A DNA stretch of 64,000 bases from JANRIG01 sp033765235 (GCA_033765235.1 JANRIG010000032.1:58428-122427); one strand, 5' to 3'. Numbered from the stretch's first letter, positions 43,597 through 53,043 are shown. A program made the numbers and translations. Notes: generated by a model from the letters alone, not told the origin.

Positions 43597-46422
43597 CTAC
43601 TTTATGATTATTTTATAAATATGACCGCTTTTAGTTTTTAGCAGATAAAGCCCGGAGGGCACTTTTTCTGAAAGGTTTATTACATTGCTAAACTGTTCGC
43701 TGAGCTGTACAAGTTTTCCGGTAAAGTCATATACTTCATATGAGTCGCTATTCATCATATAAAATATGCCATCGGGAGATGGATTTGGAAAAACAACATT
43801 ATTAATATTGTCATAAATGAATCCTGTGACAGTGATATTGGTATTAGTACCCAAAGTTGTGGCAGTTATATTAGAAGCCGTAGAACCATTGCCGGCTGCA
43901 TCATAAGATGATATAGAAATAGTAAAAGCAGTATTAGCTGCCAATCCTGTGAATGTATAGGATGTTACAGTAGTGCTGTCAATACTTGCTCCATTGATAG
44001 ATAATGAATAACCTGCAAGGCTGACATTATCTGTAGATGCATCCCACATTATGTATATAAGGTCTGATGTAACGGTAACTATCCTTACATTAGCAGGTAA
44101 TGAGGGGGGTGTATTGTCGGGCACAAAAGCTGTAACTGTAATTACCTGACTAACAGATGTGCTACGCATATTGCGGGTATCTACTACTACCAACGATACG
44201 GTGTAAACGCCCGGAGCAGTATAGGTATAGCTGCCGGAGTTGGCATTGAGTATGGGGCTGCCATCGCCAAAGTTATAGTCAAATCCTAACACCAAGTCGC
44301 CCGAAGCTACATCAGGGTCGGTGGAGCCGTTGGCATTTACATTGATAGTAAGAGGAGCAGCACCAAAGGTTTTGTCTATGTTTAACACCGCTGTAGGAGG
44401 CCTGTTGGATATCACTTGCAGTGTGCTTGCTGTAGATTCATTACCTACAAAGTCTACCGCTGTGACCGAGATATTTGATATGGCTCCGCTGGTAAGGCTG
44501 GTGACTGACAATGAGGTTTGTGTGAGCAAATTTGTATTGAGTTTGGTTCCGTTTTTGTATACATTATATCCCATTACTATCATGTTGTCTGTAGCCTCAT
44601 TCCATGATAGAAAAAAACTGCTTTCTGTAATTTGTGAAGCTGCAATGCCTGTGACTGAGCTTGGCTTTTCATTGTCTGTGGGTGTCACTACAGAGCCGCT
44701 GATTTGTACATCATTGCCCGAACCACCACCTATGCCTGCAGACTCATAAGTAGGGTCAAACGGGTCAGGTCCGGCATAGTGCATATACAGTCTAAACTCT
44801 ACTGGCACAGATATATTAGTGTGCTCAGTTACGGTGATATTCTGCATACCCCCCGACACTGTCAATGAAGCTATAGCAGATGAAGTATTAAACCCTTTAA
44901 TATTTGACATTAATGTAAACACTCTGCTACGGTTTTGACTAGAAACCCTGAATGAAAACTCTGTAACGTTCAGCAACTTAGTGGCTGCCGGTGCTAATTT
45001 GAAAGATAAATAATCATCTCCGGACAAAGCTATGCTCAACTCTCGGGCGTTTTGATTAGAGCCTGTAAAAGCATCAAAATTGCTCACATACAGCCCGTCA
45101 CCTATTGTAGACATTCTACTGCTCGGTACAGAAGATACGCCATTGAGGAAAGAAGTACCTACTACGGTGCGTTGTTGTACATTTGAGGGGTAGTCCCAGC
45201 CACTCAATATACCTGTCACAGAGGTGTAATTAGCCAATCCTGACACAGTCACTACGGCAAAGTCTGTAAAGCCACCTATGTTGGTGACACCTGTAATGGT
45301 AGCTATGCCAGCACCTACCCCTGTCACTTTGCCTTTGCTGTCAACTTGCGCCACTGATACACTGCTTGATGACCATGTTACATTTTTATTGCTGGCATTT
45401 GCGGGAGCAATAGTTGCCGTAAGCACATAAGATTGGAGAAAAGAAAGTACATTGCTTTTGGGAGTCACGCTAATACCTGTGGGGGCTACAATATCTGCCA
45501 ATGACGTGCCGGAGTAAGGGTGTGTAAATACTACTTCATATATAGTTTGCAGTATAGTATCTCTCACATTGGCAGCTATTGAACCATATTGAGTAGGCAC
45601 TGTCAAGCCTCTGGGGTCTTGCTTATACATAGTGGCAAAAAATGTGGCTCCCAATAAAAAAGACCCCATATTATTCACATGTATGCCGTCTGAGTAGAAA
45701 TCCCAAATATCAGTATATCCGGGCAATCTTCCGGCTGCCATTTTTATATTCATAGCGTGCATTACATCCCCGGCGGGTATCATAGCAGCTTGTTTGGCGA
45801 GCATATTGGCACCTCTCACGGTATTAAGCAGGTTTATGAAAAATTGCTTCGTTTCGTTTGACTGGCTTCCTGCTCCGTATGTGCCCGCCCATAGGCTGTT
45901 CCACATGGAGGCGTTGGTCTCTGCAGAAGTATTGGTATAGCCTGATGGTACACGTGGATACCTTGAGTAAATATATATTTGTAATTGACTTGTGTTGGAT
46001 CTGTTGCTTTTAATATAATTTACCCAATTTTGAATGGTAGTAAAATCACCATCAGAACCTGTAATACTTCTGTCAAATGGTTGGAATGAAATACAATCCC
46101 AATCATAGTTTGCAAATGCATTGGGCCAATAGCTGTAGGGAGCCTCTGCAAAGCCTGATGAACTAGAACTGTAAAGCAGTGAGAGCGGTGTGCCCGGTAT
46201 CATGTGCCTGCCAAAGAGGTGGGTGTTTCCTTTTTGGTTTGCTATAGTTTGAAATCCTGCATAGTTGATACCATCTGTCACACTATTGCCCAGGGCATAT
46301 ATTCTGTTGGTGATTTGACTGTAGGTTATGAATGGTGATATGCTAAAGCCAAATACAGCCATAACAAAATATATTTTTACTTTATAAAGGTGTGATTTTA
46401 AGTAGTGTATTGATATACCCAT
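43597..46422 (-). CDS. T9SS-exported SGNH-like hydrolase with Big2, Fn3 and PKD domains
   Basis: A 941-residue exoprotein; the signal peptide ends near residue 36 (F-I-T-Y-S-Q). The SGNH-like domain (about 38-290) has A-L-G-N-S47-V-T-D in the GDS position and D245-G-I-H248-V-N as the catalytic Asp/His pair, giving an esterase-type triad. Next come a Big2 domain (about 310-395, I-S-V-T-P-K and N-K-N-V-T-W-S-S-S), a jelly-roll-like segment (405-580), an Fn3 domain, a PKD domain (with F-D-Y-N-F-G-D-G-S) and another Fn3 domain. The T9SS sorting domain starts V-V-F-P-N-P-S-P-D-G near 868 and ends Y-L-L-K-T-K-S-G. Likely a surface or secreted carbohydrate or lipid esterase. Confidence 0.8.
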   Translation of the reverse strand: MGISIHYLKSHLYKVKIYFVMAVFGFSISPFITYSQITNRIYALGNSVTDGINYAGFQTIANQKGNTHLFGRHMIPGTPLSLLYSSSSSGFAEAPYSYWPNAFANYDWDCISFQPFDRSITGSDGDFTTIQNWVNYIKSNRSNTSQLQIYIYSRYPRVPSGYTNTSAETNASMWNSLWAGTYGAGSQSNETKQFFINLLNTVRGANMLAKQAAMIPAGDVMHAMNIKMAAGRLPGYTDIWDFYSDGIHVNNMGSFLLGATFFATMYKQDPRGLTVPTQYGSIAANVRDTILQTIYEVVFTHPYSGTSLADIVAPTGISVTPKSNVLSFLQSYVLTATIAPANASNKNVTWSSSSVSVAQVDSKGKVTGVGAGIATITGVTNIGGFTDFAVVTVSGLANYTSVTGILSGWDYPSNVQQRTVVGTSFLNGVSSVPSSRMSTIGDGLYVSNFDAFTGSNQNARELSIALSGDDYLSFKLAPAATKLLNVTEFSFRVSSQNRSRVFTLMSNIKGFNTSSAIASLTVSGGMQNITVTEHTNISVPVEFRLYMHYAGPDPFDPTYESAGIGGGSGNDVQISGSVVTPTDNEKPSSVTGIAASQITESSFFLSWNEATDNMIVMGYNVYKNGTKLNTNLLTQTSLSVTSLTSGAISNISVTAVDFVGNESTASTLQVISNRPPTAVLNIDKTFGAAPLTINVNANGSTDPDVASGDLVLGFDYNFGDGSPILNANSGSYTYTAPGVYTVSLVVVDTRNMRSTSVSQVITVTAFVPDNTPPSLPANVRIVTVTSDLIYIMWDASTDNVSLAGYSLSINGASIDSTTVTSYTFTGLAANTAFTISISSYDAAGNGSTASNITATTLGTNTNITVTGFIYDNINNVVFPNPSPDGIFYMMNSDSYEVYDFTGKLVQLSEQFSNVINLSEKVPSGLYLLKTKSGHIYKIIIK

Positions 46423-46625
46423 AATTTTTATATTTATTATTTTAATTGTGCAAAATTAACATTTTTTTATTTTATAAAAAATAAATTGTACCATGAGTTA
46501 TTACATCAATAGGTAAAATTATTGTACATATGTATAAATACGACAGTCATTTTGTAAGTATTCCTTATCTACAAGAGGTGGATACCAAATCTTATATTTT
46601 CAATCTATAATAATAAATAATTTCC

Positions 46626-46633
46626 TACCTTTG
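46626..46633 (+). promoter_or_regulatory. Candidate -7 element of leuA
   Basis: TACCTTTG at 46626-46633, followed by CACCCC. The start codon is 60 bases downstream, leaving a leader of about 55 bases with no obvious peptide rich in leucine. No clear -33 TTG is seen. Confidence 0.5.
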
Positions 46634-46693
46634 CACCCCAATTATATAATGAACTATTTATAAAAAGAATATCTTATAATAAGGTATTAACTC

Positions 46694-48193
46694 ATGAATA
46701 ACAAAGTATACATATTCGATACCACCCTGCGCGACGGTGAGCAAGTACCGGGTTGCCAGCTCACTACGTTAGAAAAAATAAAAGTGGCCAAAGAGCTGGA
46801 GATACTGGGTGTAGATATCATAGAGGCAGGGTTTCCTATATCCAGCCCCGGCGATTTTAACTCTGTAGTAGAGATATCCAAAGCGGTGTCGCAGCCTGTG
46901 ATTTGCGCGCTTACCCGTGCCAAACAGCCGGATATAGACGCTGCAGTACAAGCTTTGCAATATGCCAAACACAAAAGAATACATACAGGTATAGGCTCGT
47001 CGGACTATCATATCAAGCATAAATTTAACAGCACCAGAGAAAAAATACTTCAAACCGGGGTAGATGCTGTGAAATATGCAAAAAAATATGTAGAAGATAT
47101 AGAGTTTTTTTGTGAAGACGCAGGTCGTGCAGACATAGTATTTTTAGCACAAATGGTTGAAGCTGTGATAGCAGCGGGTGCCACAGTTGTAAACATTCCA
47201 GACACCACAGGCTATTGCCTTCCAGACCAATATGGTGCCATAATAAAATATCTGATGGACAATGTAAAAGGCATACACAAAGCTGTGATATCTGCTCATT
47301 GCCACAATGACTTGGGCTTGGCTACCGCCAATGCTCTGGCCGGAGTAAAAAATGGAGCACGACAAATAGAATGTACCATAAACGGCATAGGAGAGCGGGC
47401 CGGCAATACCTCGCTGGAGGAAGTAGTGATGGCCATAAAACTTCACAAAAAATACCTCAAAGTAGAGACATCCGTAGATGCCAAAAAAATATACCCTGTC
47501 AGCAAAATGGTATCAAATCTGATGCGCATGCCTGTGCAGCCTAACAAGGCTATAGTAGGGCGAAATGCCTTTGCACACTCATCAGGGATACACCAAGATG
47601 GTGTGTTGAAAAACAAGCGTAACTACGAAATCATGGACCCTAAAGATGTAGGCGTGAAAAATAATGCCATCATACTCACTGCACGCAGCGGTAGGGCTGC
47701 GCTCAAGCACCATTTGGAGCGATTGGGCTACAATCCTGAGCAGGCAAAACTGGACGAGGTGTACAAAAAATTTCTAGAAGTGGCAGATGAGAAAAAAGAG
47801 GTTAAAGACGATGACTTGTACCGCATCATGGGAGAAGATGTAAACAACCAAGGCATCAAACTTGAACTTTTACAAGTACTTTGTGGCAGCCCGGTATCAC
47901 CTATGGCCACTGTAAAACTCAAAATAAACGGTCACTCTGAGGAAGCCTCGGCTACCGGCAACGGACCCGTGGATGCAGCTATAAAGGCAGTGGATAAAAT
48001 AGTGAAGAAAAAAGCTAAGATAGACGAGTTTATTATTCAGTCTATCACCGGAGGCAGCGATGACAGCTGTAGGGTGCACATGGAAGTAAACCAAAATAAC
48101 AAAACCAATTATGGCTTTTCGCAAAGCACTGACATAGTAGTGGCCTCTGTAAAAGCATACATTGATGCTATTAACAAGCTGGGCAAAAACTAA
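46694..48193 (+). CDS. leuA: 2-isopropylmalate synthase
   Basis: A 499-residue enzyme that joins acetyl-CoA and 2-ketoisovalerate in the first committed step of leucine synthesis. F-D-T-T-L-R-D-G-E-Q-V-P-G near residues 8-20 supplies the metal Asp and substrate Arg, and H-C-H-N-D-L-G-L-A near 202-210 the two metal His. G-I-G-E-R-A-G-N-T is near 231-239, and H-S-S-G-I-H-Q-D-G near 294-302. The C-terminal regulatory domain (about 390-495) has the A-T-G-N-G-P-V-D-A-A block. Full length with the leucine-sensing domain fits true LeuA rather than homocitrate or citramalate synthase, though citramalate activity cannot be excluded. No other leu genes follow. Confidence 0.9.
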   Translation: MNNKVYIFDTTLRDGEQVPGCQLTTLEKIKVAKELEILGVDIIEAGFPISSPGDFNSVVEISKAVSQPVICALTRAKQPDIDAAVQALQYAKHKRIHTGIGSSDYHIKHKFNSTREKILQTGVDAVKYAKKYVEDIEFFCEDAGRADIVFLAQMVEAVIAAGATVVNIPDTTGYCLPDQYGAIIKYLMDNVKGIHKAVISAHCHNDLGLATANALAGVKNGARQIECTINGIGERAGNTSLEEVVMAIKLHKKYLKVETSVDAKKIYPVSKMVSNLMRMPVQPNKAIVGRNAFAHSSGIHQDGVLKNKRNYEIMDPKDVGVKNNAIILTARSGRAALKHHLERLGYNPEQAKLDEVYKKFLEVADEKKEVKDDDLYRIMGEDVNNQGIKLELLQVLCGSPVSPMATVKLKINGHSEEASATGNGPVDAAIKAVDKIVKKKAKIDEFIIQSITGGSDDSCRVHMEVNQNNKTNYGFSQSTDIVVASVKAYIDAINKLGKN

Positions 48194-48264
48194 AATATTA
48201 TTGCCTTCATTAATAGCATATTAATAGAATAACTTTATAAAACAAAATTATATTTTCAATATAT

Positions 48265-48294
48265 TTTAGGTAAATGTCACACACTTTACCTAAA
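48265..48294. promoter_or_regulatory. Perfect 10-bp inverted repeat downstream of leuA
   Basis: TTTAGGTAAA (48265-48274) and TTTACCTAAA (48285-48294) pair perfectly around a 10-base loop. A run of eight T begins about 11 bases later, before the HAD gene at 48345. It could end the leuA transcript or serve as an operator for the three-gene operon downstream. Confidence 0.45.
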
Positions 48295-48344
48295 TTATAA
48301 ATCATTTTTTTTAGTTTGCATTTCTTTTTTTGAATATATATTAT

Positions 48345-48860
48345 ATGAACAAATGTGTATTTCTCGACCGCGACGGTGTCATAAACAAGGACAGACCCAA
48401 TTATGTGTATGAACCTGAGCAGCTTGTAATACATGAAGGGGTGAAAGAGGCTATAATAAAGTTGAAAAATGCAGGGTATATGACCATAGTAATCACCAAC
48501 CAGTCGGGTGTGGACAAGGGTATATATACAGAAAGGCATGTAGCCACCATTCACCAACTTATCAGCGAGCATGTAGGCTATATGATTGATGATTTTTACT
48601 ACTGCATTACCCACCGCGACTTTACCAACTCACTCGCACGCAAGCCCGGCAGCCTCATGTTTGAAAAAGCAATAGCCAAATATGACATAGATACCGACCA
48701 TTCATGGATGGTGGGCGACAGGCTGAGAGACTTAGAGCCTGCCTCAAGTCTGAATATCAGAGGTATATTGCTTCATAATGAATATGGAGACATGCACCAA
48801 GGCATGTATGCCGGCAACCTATCAGAAGCTGTGGACAAATATATATTGACATCAATTTAA
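48345..48860 (+). CDS. HAD-family phosphatase (GmhB/histidinol-phosphatase type)
   Basis: Start at the ATG at 48345 (M-N-K-C-V-F-L-D-R-D-G); an upstream TTG adds five residues without support. The 171-residue protein has nucleophile D8 and acid/base D10 in L-D-R-D-G-V-I-N, then T-N-Q-S-G near 51-55, K100 in A-R-K-P-G, and the final M-V-G-D-R near 119-123. It matches heptose-bisphosphate phosphatase GmhB. The zinc site of GmhB (C-x-H plus C-x-C-R-K-P) is only half kept: C87 and H90 are present, but S96 and A98 replace the C-x-C pair. Substrate is therefore uncertain. It heads a tight operon with the histidine kinase. Confidence 0.8.
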   Translation: MNKCVFLDRDGVINKDRPNYVYEPEQLVIHEGVKEAIIKLKNAGYMTIVITNQSGVDKGIYTERHVATIHQLISEHVGYMIDDFYYCITHRDFTNSLARKPGSLMFEKAIAKYDIDTDHSWMVGDRLRDLEPASSLNIRGILLHNEYGDMHQGMYAGNLSEAVDKYILTSI

Positions 48861-48867
48861 TAGTCAT

Positions 48868-51123
48868 ATGGGCTTATTTGATATAAAAAATATTCAATTT
48901 TTGCTCGACTCACTCGATGAGTTTGTGATAGTGATAGATAATAAACTCATAATACATTACATGAATGATGTATTCAAAAAACAATATGCACAATTCATAG
49001 GCGCAAATATAAAAGTAGGTGACAAATACTATGAATATTCCAATGAACCTAAGCATCAAGAGACAAAACACAGAATAGAAAAAGCATTCAACAATCAAAA
49101 ACAAAACTTTGTGCGCAAAGCCTCGCACAACGGCAAAGTAATATGGCTAGAAATAAAATATGTGCCCATACCTGATGAAGGGCGAATAAATTACATATCT
49201 GTAATCATCAAAAATATAACTGAACAAAAAATAAGTGAGGAACATAATAACAACTATTTGAACCAACTTAAAGCTATATACCACAACAGCCGTGAGATGA
49301 TAGTGCTCATAAACAAACAGCGACAAATATTGTCGTTTAACGATAAATTTGAAGAGCAAAGTTTCAAAATATTGCATCGCAGACCCAAGCTGTTTGACGA
49401 TTATTTTCACTATGTATTTCCTGATGATGTGGAATACACCATCACCAGGATAGACAAATGCTTTGAAGGCGAGCACATCAGATTTGAAAGGCATTTTATA
49501 CTCAACCATCACTCACTATGGGCAGATGTGAGCTATACACCTATATATAATGCAGATAATACTATTGATAAAATATTGATAAACATACTTGATATAACCG
49601 AAAGTAAAACAAACCAATTGGCCGAAATAAGAATAAAACGCAAGCTTGAAGGCATATTTGACAACTCTGCAGATGCGCTATTTATCACAGAAAATAACTC
49701 AAATATAATATTAGAGTGCAACGATACCGCATTGAAGCTCTTTGAAGCTAATGACAAAAAAGATATGATAGGTAAAATAGGCTCCTCCTTTCATGTGAAT
49801 CCTCTTAACGAAGACGAGAGGAATTTGATAATTGAACGAATGAGCAAAGATGAGTCTTTTTCCATGATTTTTGAATACAAAACATTCAAAAACAATACAT
49901 TTTGGGGCTCATTTTCTACTACAACAATAGATTTGAACACCGAAAAAATAAGACTCATACAAATATCAGACATATCTGATCTTAAACTCATTCAAGACGA
50001 GCTCACTAACCTTGTAGATTTCAACAAAAAAATAAACCAACTGGTGCCGGATGTACTGTACTTATTCGATTTTCAGTCGGGTGAAAATGTCTTTGAAAAC
50101 AGGTCAATGCTTGAAACCTTAGGCTACACTAAGCAACAGTATCCAAAACTTACCGGACAGTTGCTATTTGAGCTCACGCACCCTGATGACATGTACAAGT
50201 TGTACGAGAATATGGAAAAATTTAAAACATTGAAAAATGATGAAACCATAAGCACCGAATTCAGAATGCTCAATGCGCAAGGAGAGTGGCGCTGGATACT
50301 TGACCGCACATCAGTATTCGCACGCGATGGCAATGGACATGCACTACAAATACTGGGAATAGGAAGAGATATTACAGAACGCATGGAAATCATAGACCAG
50401 CTCAAAAAAACTAACGATGAGCTCAGTATATCCAACCAAGAGCTTGACAATTTTGTGTACCGCGCCTCTCATGACCTGCGTGCTCCTTTGGCTTCGGTAT
50501 TAGGATTAATAAATGTGGCTAAAATAGAAAACAAGCCGGAGTCTATGCTTCAATATTTTGATATGATAGAAAAAAGTATAGAAAGACTTATGAACTTTAC
50601 AGAAGACCTCATAGGCTACTCGCGCAATGCCCGAAACGATATAAAATCACAAATCATTAATTTTTCAAAAATCACCGATGAAGTAATAGATAGTCTCAAA
50701 TTTCTTGAAAAAGCACACAAAATACGCTTTATAAAAGAGGTGGACATAAACCATGCCCCTTTTTTTTCGGACAAAACAAGGATAAGCATGATGCTGTCAA
50801 ATCTGGTGTCAAATGCTATCAAGTATCATAGCATTAACAAGCAAGACCCATACATCAAAATATCATGCCATGTACAAAACGATATAGGCACTATAGCAGT
50901 ACAAGACAATGGCACAGGTATTAAAGAAATATATCAGGAAAAAATATTTGATATGTTTTACAGAGCCACTACCGACACCAAAGGTTCGGGCTTGGGATTA
51001 TATATTGTAAAAAGTATAGTTGAAAAACTCAATGGAAATATTAACTTTGAATCTGTGTATATGGAAGGCACTCAATTTGTGATAAATATACCTTCAACAC
51101 TCAATGTCTTAGAAACTAAATAA
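48868..51123 (+). CDS. PAS-domain sensor histidine kinase
   Basis: A 751-residue protein without evident membrane segment. About four PAS units span residues 5-500, each ending in an I-T-E-like linker (I-I-K-N-I-T-E-Q, I-L-D-I-T-E-S, I-S-D-I-S-D-L, I-G-R-D-I-T-E-R). HisKA has phospho-acceptor H535 in R-A-S-H-D-L-R-A-P-L. HATPase_c shows N-L-V-S-N-A-I-K-Y-H, D-N-G-T-G-I and G-S-G-L-G-L-Y-I-V. No response regulator is next to it, so the partner is elsewhere. Gaps of 7 bp on both sides place it in one operon with the HAD phosphatase and the AsnB-labelled protein. Confidence 0.9.
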   Translation: MGLFDIKNIQFLLDSLDEFVIVIDNKLIIHYMNDVFKKQYAQFIGANIKVGDKYYEYSNEPKHQETKHRIEKAFNNQKQNFVRKASHNGKVIWLEIKYVPIPDEGRINYISVIIKNITEQKISEEHNNNYLNQLKAIYHNSREMIVLINKQRQILSFNDKFEEQSFKILHRRPKLFDDYFHYVFPDDVEYTITRIDKCFEGEHIRFERHFILNHHSLWADVSYTPIYNADNTIDKILINILDITESKTNQLAEIRIKRKLEGIFDNSADALFITENNSNIILECNDTALKLFEANDKKDMIGKIGSSFHVNPLNEDERNLIIERMSKDESFSMIFEYKTFKNNTFWGSFSTTTIDLNTEKIRLIQISDISDLKLIQDELTNLVDFNKKINQLVPDVLYLFDFQSGENVFENRSMLETLGYTKQQYPKLTGQLLFELTHPDDMYKLYENMEKFKTLKNDETISTEFRMLNAQGEWRWILDRTSVFARDGNGHALQILGIGRDITERMEIIDQLKKTNDELSISNQELDNFVYRASHDLRAPLASVLGLINVAKIENKPESMLQYFDMIEKSIERLMNFTEDLIGYSRNARNDIKSQIINFSKITDEVIDSLKFLEKAHKIRFIKEVDINHAPFFSDKTRISMMLSNLVSNAIKYHSINKQDPYIKISCHVQNDIGTIAVQDNGTGIKEIYQEKIFDMFYRATTDTKGSGLGLYIVKSIVEKLNGNINFESVYMEGTQFVINIPSTLNVLETK

Positions 51124-51130
51124 TACTGTA

Positions 51131-52396
51131 TTGAGAAACTACTTAATAATTGTGATATTCACCTTTGTTGCACATTTGGGCAAAAGTTCATACCTGCTCA
51201 TACCCATGGACGACGTACAAACTAACCATCTCAAGGCCTACGGCTTCACTTATTGGGTATTGCAGCAAGACATAGAAGCCTACTGGCTGCTCAACTATCG
51301 TGGCGGAGGGTTTATGTACAAATATGCGCAAGCATTTGAAAACGAGCTCATAGTGAGAGGTATTAAATATGAAGTAATATCTGATGCCACCTCCAATGCC
51401 GTACTGGTACAAATAGCCTCTCCAGAAGCTAATATGGATGCTGTGAAGCTCGAAAAGCCTCCAAAAATTGCTGTTTATTCCCCCAAAACTAAGCAGCCAT
51501 GGGACGATGCCGTGACCATGGTACTCACCTACTCAGAGATACCTTATACAGTGATATTTGACGAAGAAATACTTACCGGACAGCTCAGCAAATATGATTG
51601 GCTGCACCTCCATCATGAAGACTTCACCGGCCAATACGGCAAATTTTATTCCAGTTATCACAACCAACCATGGTATATCAAAGAGGTGCAGGAGGCAGAA
51701 AATATGGCCGCAAAATTCAATATCAAAAAAGTATCAAAGCTCAAGCTGGAAGTAGTGAAAAAGATAAGAGAGTTCATAGTAGGAGGCGGTTTTCTATTTG
51801 CCATGTGCGCCGCTACCGACACTTATGACATAGCCCTTGCGGCCGAAAATACTGATATATGCGAATATATGTATGACGGCGATGCAGCAGACCCCAATGC
51901 CACCCGCAAGCTCAACTTTGAACCTACTTTTGCCTTTAAAAATTTTCAAATCATCATGGACCCTATGGCCTATGAATACTCCAATATAGACAGCAGGCCA
52001 AACATACAACCCGATATCATTGACGAAAAAAGCGACTATTTCACCCTTTTTCAGTTTTCGGCCAAGTGGGACCCTGTGCCCACTATGCTCACTCAATGCC
52101 ACCAGACCAATATCAAAGGATTTATGGGACAAACTACAGCCTTCCGCAAAAGCCTCATCAAGGCAGAAGTGCTTGTAATGGGCGAAAATAAGCAACTTAG
52201 CGAAGCAAGATACATACATGGCGACTTTGGCAAAGGATTTTGGACATTTTATGGAGGTCACGACCCCGAAGACTACAAGCACCATGTAGGCGAAGAACCC
52301 ACAGACCTCAACCTCCACCCCAACTCACCCGGCTTCAGACTGATTTTGAATAATATACTATTTCCGGCTGCTAAAAAGAAAAAACAAAAAACGTGA
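51131..52396 (+). CDS. Exported protein of the Bacteroidota 'asparagine synthetase B' label
   Basis: Begins with TTG at 51131, needed to include the signal-like M-R-N-Y-L-I-I-V-I-F-T-F-V-A; the first ATG lies inside the conserved L-I-P-M-D-D-V-Q-T-N-H-L-K-A-Y-G. The 421-residue protein belongs to a family that databases often call asparagine synthetase B. I see neither an N-terminal glutaminase Cys nor the ATP-binding S-G-G-x-D. The visible core is amidotransferase/hydrolase-like: a strand-turn G-G-G-F-L-F-A-M-C-A-A-T-D near 217-229, and Y-G-G-H-D-P-E-D near 378-385. The label is therefore doubtful. Likely periplasmic; substrate unknown. Last gene of the 48345 operon. Confidence 0.7.
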   Translation: MRNYLIIVIFTFVAHLGKSSYLLIPMDDVQTNHLKAYGFTYWVLQQDIEAYWLLNYRGGGFMYKYAQAFENELIVRGIKYEVISDATSNAVLVQIASPEANMDAVKLEKPPKIAVYSPKTKQPWDDAVTMVLTYSEIPYTVIFDEEILTGQLSKYDWLHLHHEDFTGQYGKFYSSYHNQPWYIKEVQEAENMAAKFNIKKVSKLKLEVVKKIREFIVGGGFLFAMCAATDTYDIALAAENTDICEYMYDGDAADPNATRKLNFEPTFAFKNFQIIMDPMAYEYSNIDSRPNIQPDIIDEKSDYFTLFQFSAKWDPVPTMLTQCHQTNIKGFMGQTTAFRKSLIKAEVLVMGENKQLSEARYIHGDFGKGFWTFYGGHDPEDYKHHVGEEPTDLNLHPNSPGFRLILNNILFPAAKKKKQKT

Positions 52397-52400
52397 GACT

Positions 52401-52448
52401 GTGCTCTTTGGTCTGAGCACACAGACCATTTTTTTCCCTTCTGTGTGC
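52401..52448 (+). terminator. Terminator with alternative hairpins after the AsnB-labelled gene
   Basis: GGTCTG (52410-52415) pairs with CAGACC (52422-52427) and is followed by seven T, a normal intrinsic terminator. GTGCTC (52401-52406) can instead pair with GAGCAC (52415-52420), and GCACACAG (52417-52424) with CTGTGTGC (52441-52448). The three pairings exclude one another. Confidence 0.65.
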
Positions 52449-52490
52449 AGGACCTGTGTAAAGCGGGTGCTAATCACTTAGACTTTTTTC
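52401..52490. repeat. Short intergenic repeat, copy R1
   Basis: Bases 52417-52464 align with 52918-52965 (R2) over about 48 positions with shared GACCATTTTTTT, GTGTGC and TGTAAAG words. The first part, TGCTCTTTGGTCTG, recurs in R3 as TGCTCCTTGGTCTG. Confidence 0.55.
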
Positions 52491-52877
52491 TCATTTCACT
52501 ATTATCCATATCAATAAGGCAGATAATACTGTCAAGGGTGTGAATACTATTTTTTCAAGCAGCGTTTCAGCCATCAGGTTTCCAACGGTGTTTAAGGCAA
52601 AAAGCACTACAAATAACCATAATATGAAGTTCAAAACCTTATCAGAAATGCTATGTTTTATATAAGCACCTTTCAAAAGAAGTATAGTGATAAGAAATAC
52701 ATTTACAGATATTGAAACTGCTTCAAAAACATACATCTCATCTGTTGTATTAAGCTTTCCGGCCCAAACGATAGTGTATGGAATAAGTTGTGTAATAATT
52801 GCAAGATGAAAAATGATTACTAATGCAATCAATCCTATCATCATATTCAATGCCTGCTTTTTTGTTATTTTCTCCAT
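52491..52877 (-). CDS. Small membrane protein with four helices, function unknown
   Basis: I start at the ATG at 52877 (M-E-K-I-T-K-K-Q-A-L); the frame runs on upstream to 52952 but that part overlaps repeat R2. The 128-residue protein has four hydrophobic stretches at about 10-33, 53-70, 80-100 and 108-127, with a conserved-looking M-I-G-L-I-A-L first helix. I recognise no family function. It sits between short repeats R1 and R2 and reads opposite to the preceding operon. Confidence 0.6.
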   Translation of the reverse strand: MEKITKKQALNMMIGLIALVIIFHLAIITQLIPYTIVWAGKLNTTDEMYVFEAVSISVNVFLITILLLKGAYIKHSISDKVLNFILWLFVVLFALNTVGNLMAETLLEKIVFTPLTVLSALLIWIIVK

Positions 52878-52914
52878 ATAAGTTAATGTATAATCGGGAT
52901 AAAATTTATTGTGA

Positions 52915-52975
52915 CATTGCTCAAAGACCATTTTTTTTCGTTTGTGTGCCACAGACTTATGTAAAGTACATCACC
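52915..52975. repeat. Short intergenic repeat, copy R2
   Basis: Contains GCTCAAAGACC, a run of eight T, GTGTGCCACAG and TTATGTAAAG in the same order as R1. It lies just upstream of the small membrane protein gene. Confidence 0.55.
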
Positions 52976-53043
52976 CGAAAACACTTTGTGATACTGGTAT
53001 GTTGGTTTATAGTCTGTCTTTGCCATACTGTCGAATGTAATTT

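Noticed and set aside
52877..52952. Longer N-terminus for the small membrane protein
   Set aside because: The extra 25 codons overlap repeat R2 and read as a basic stretch unlike the hydrophobic family-type start at M-E-K-I-T-K-K.
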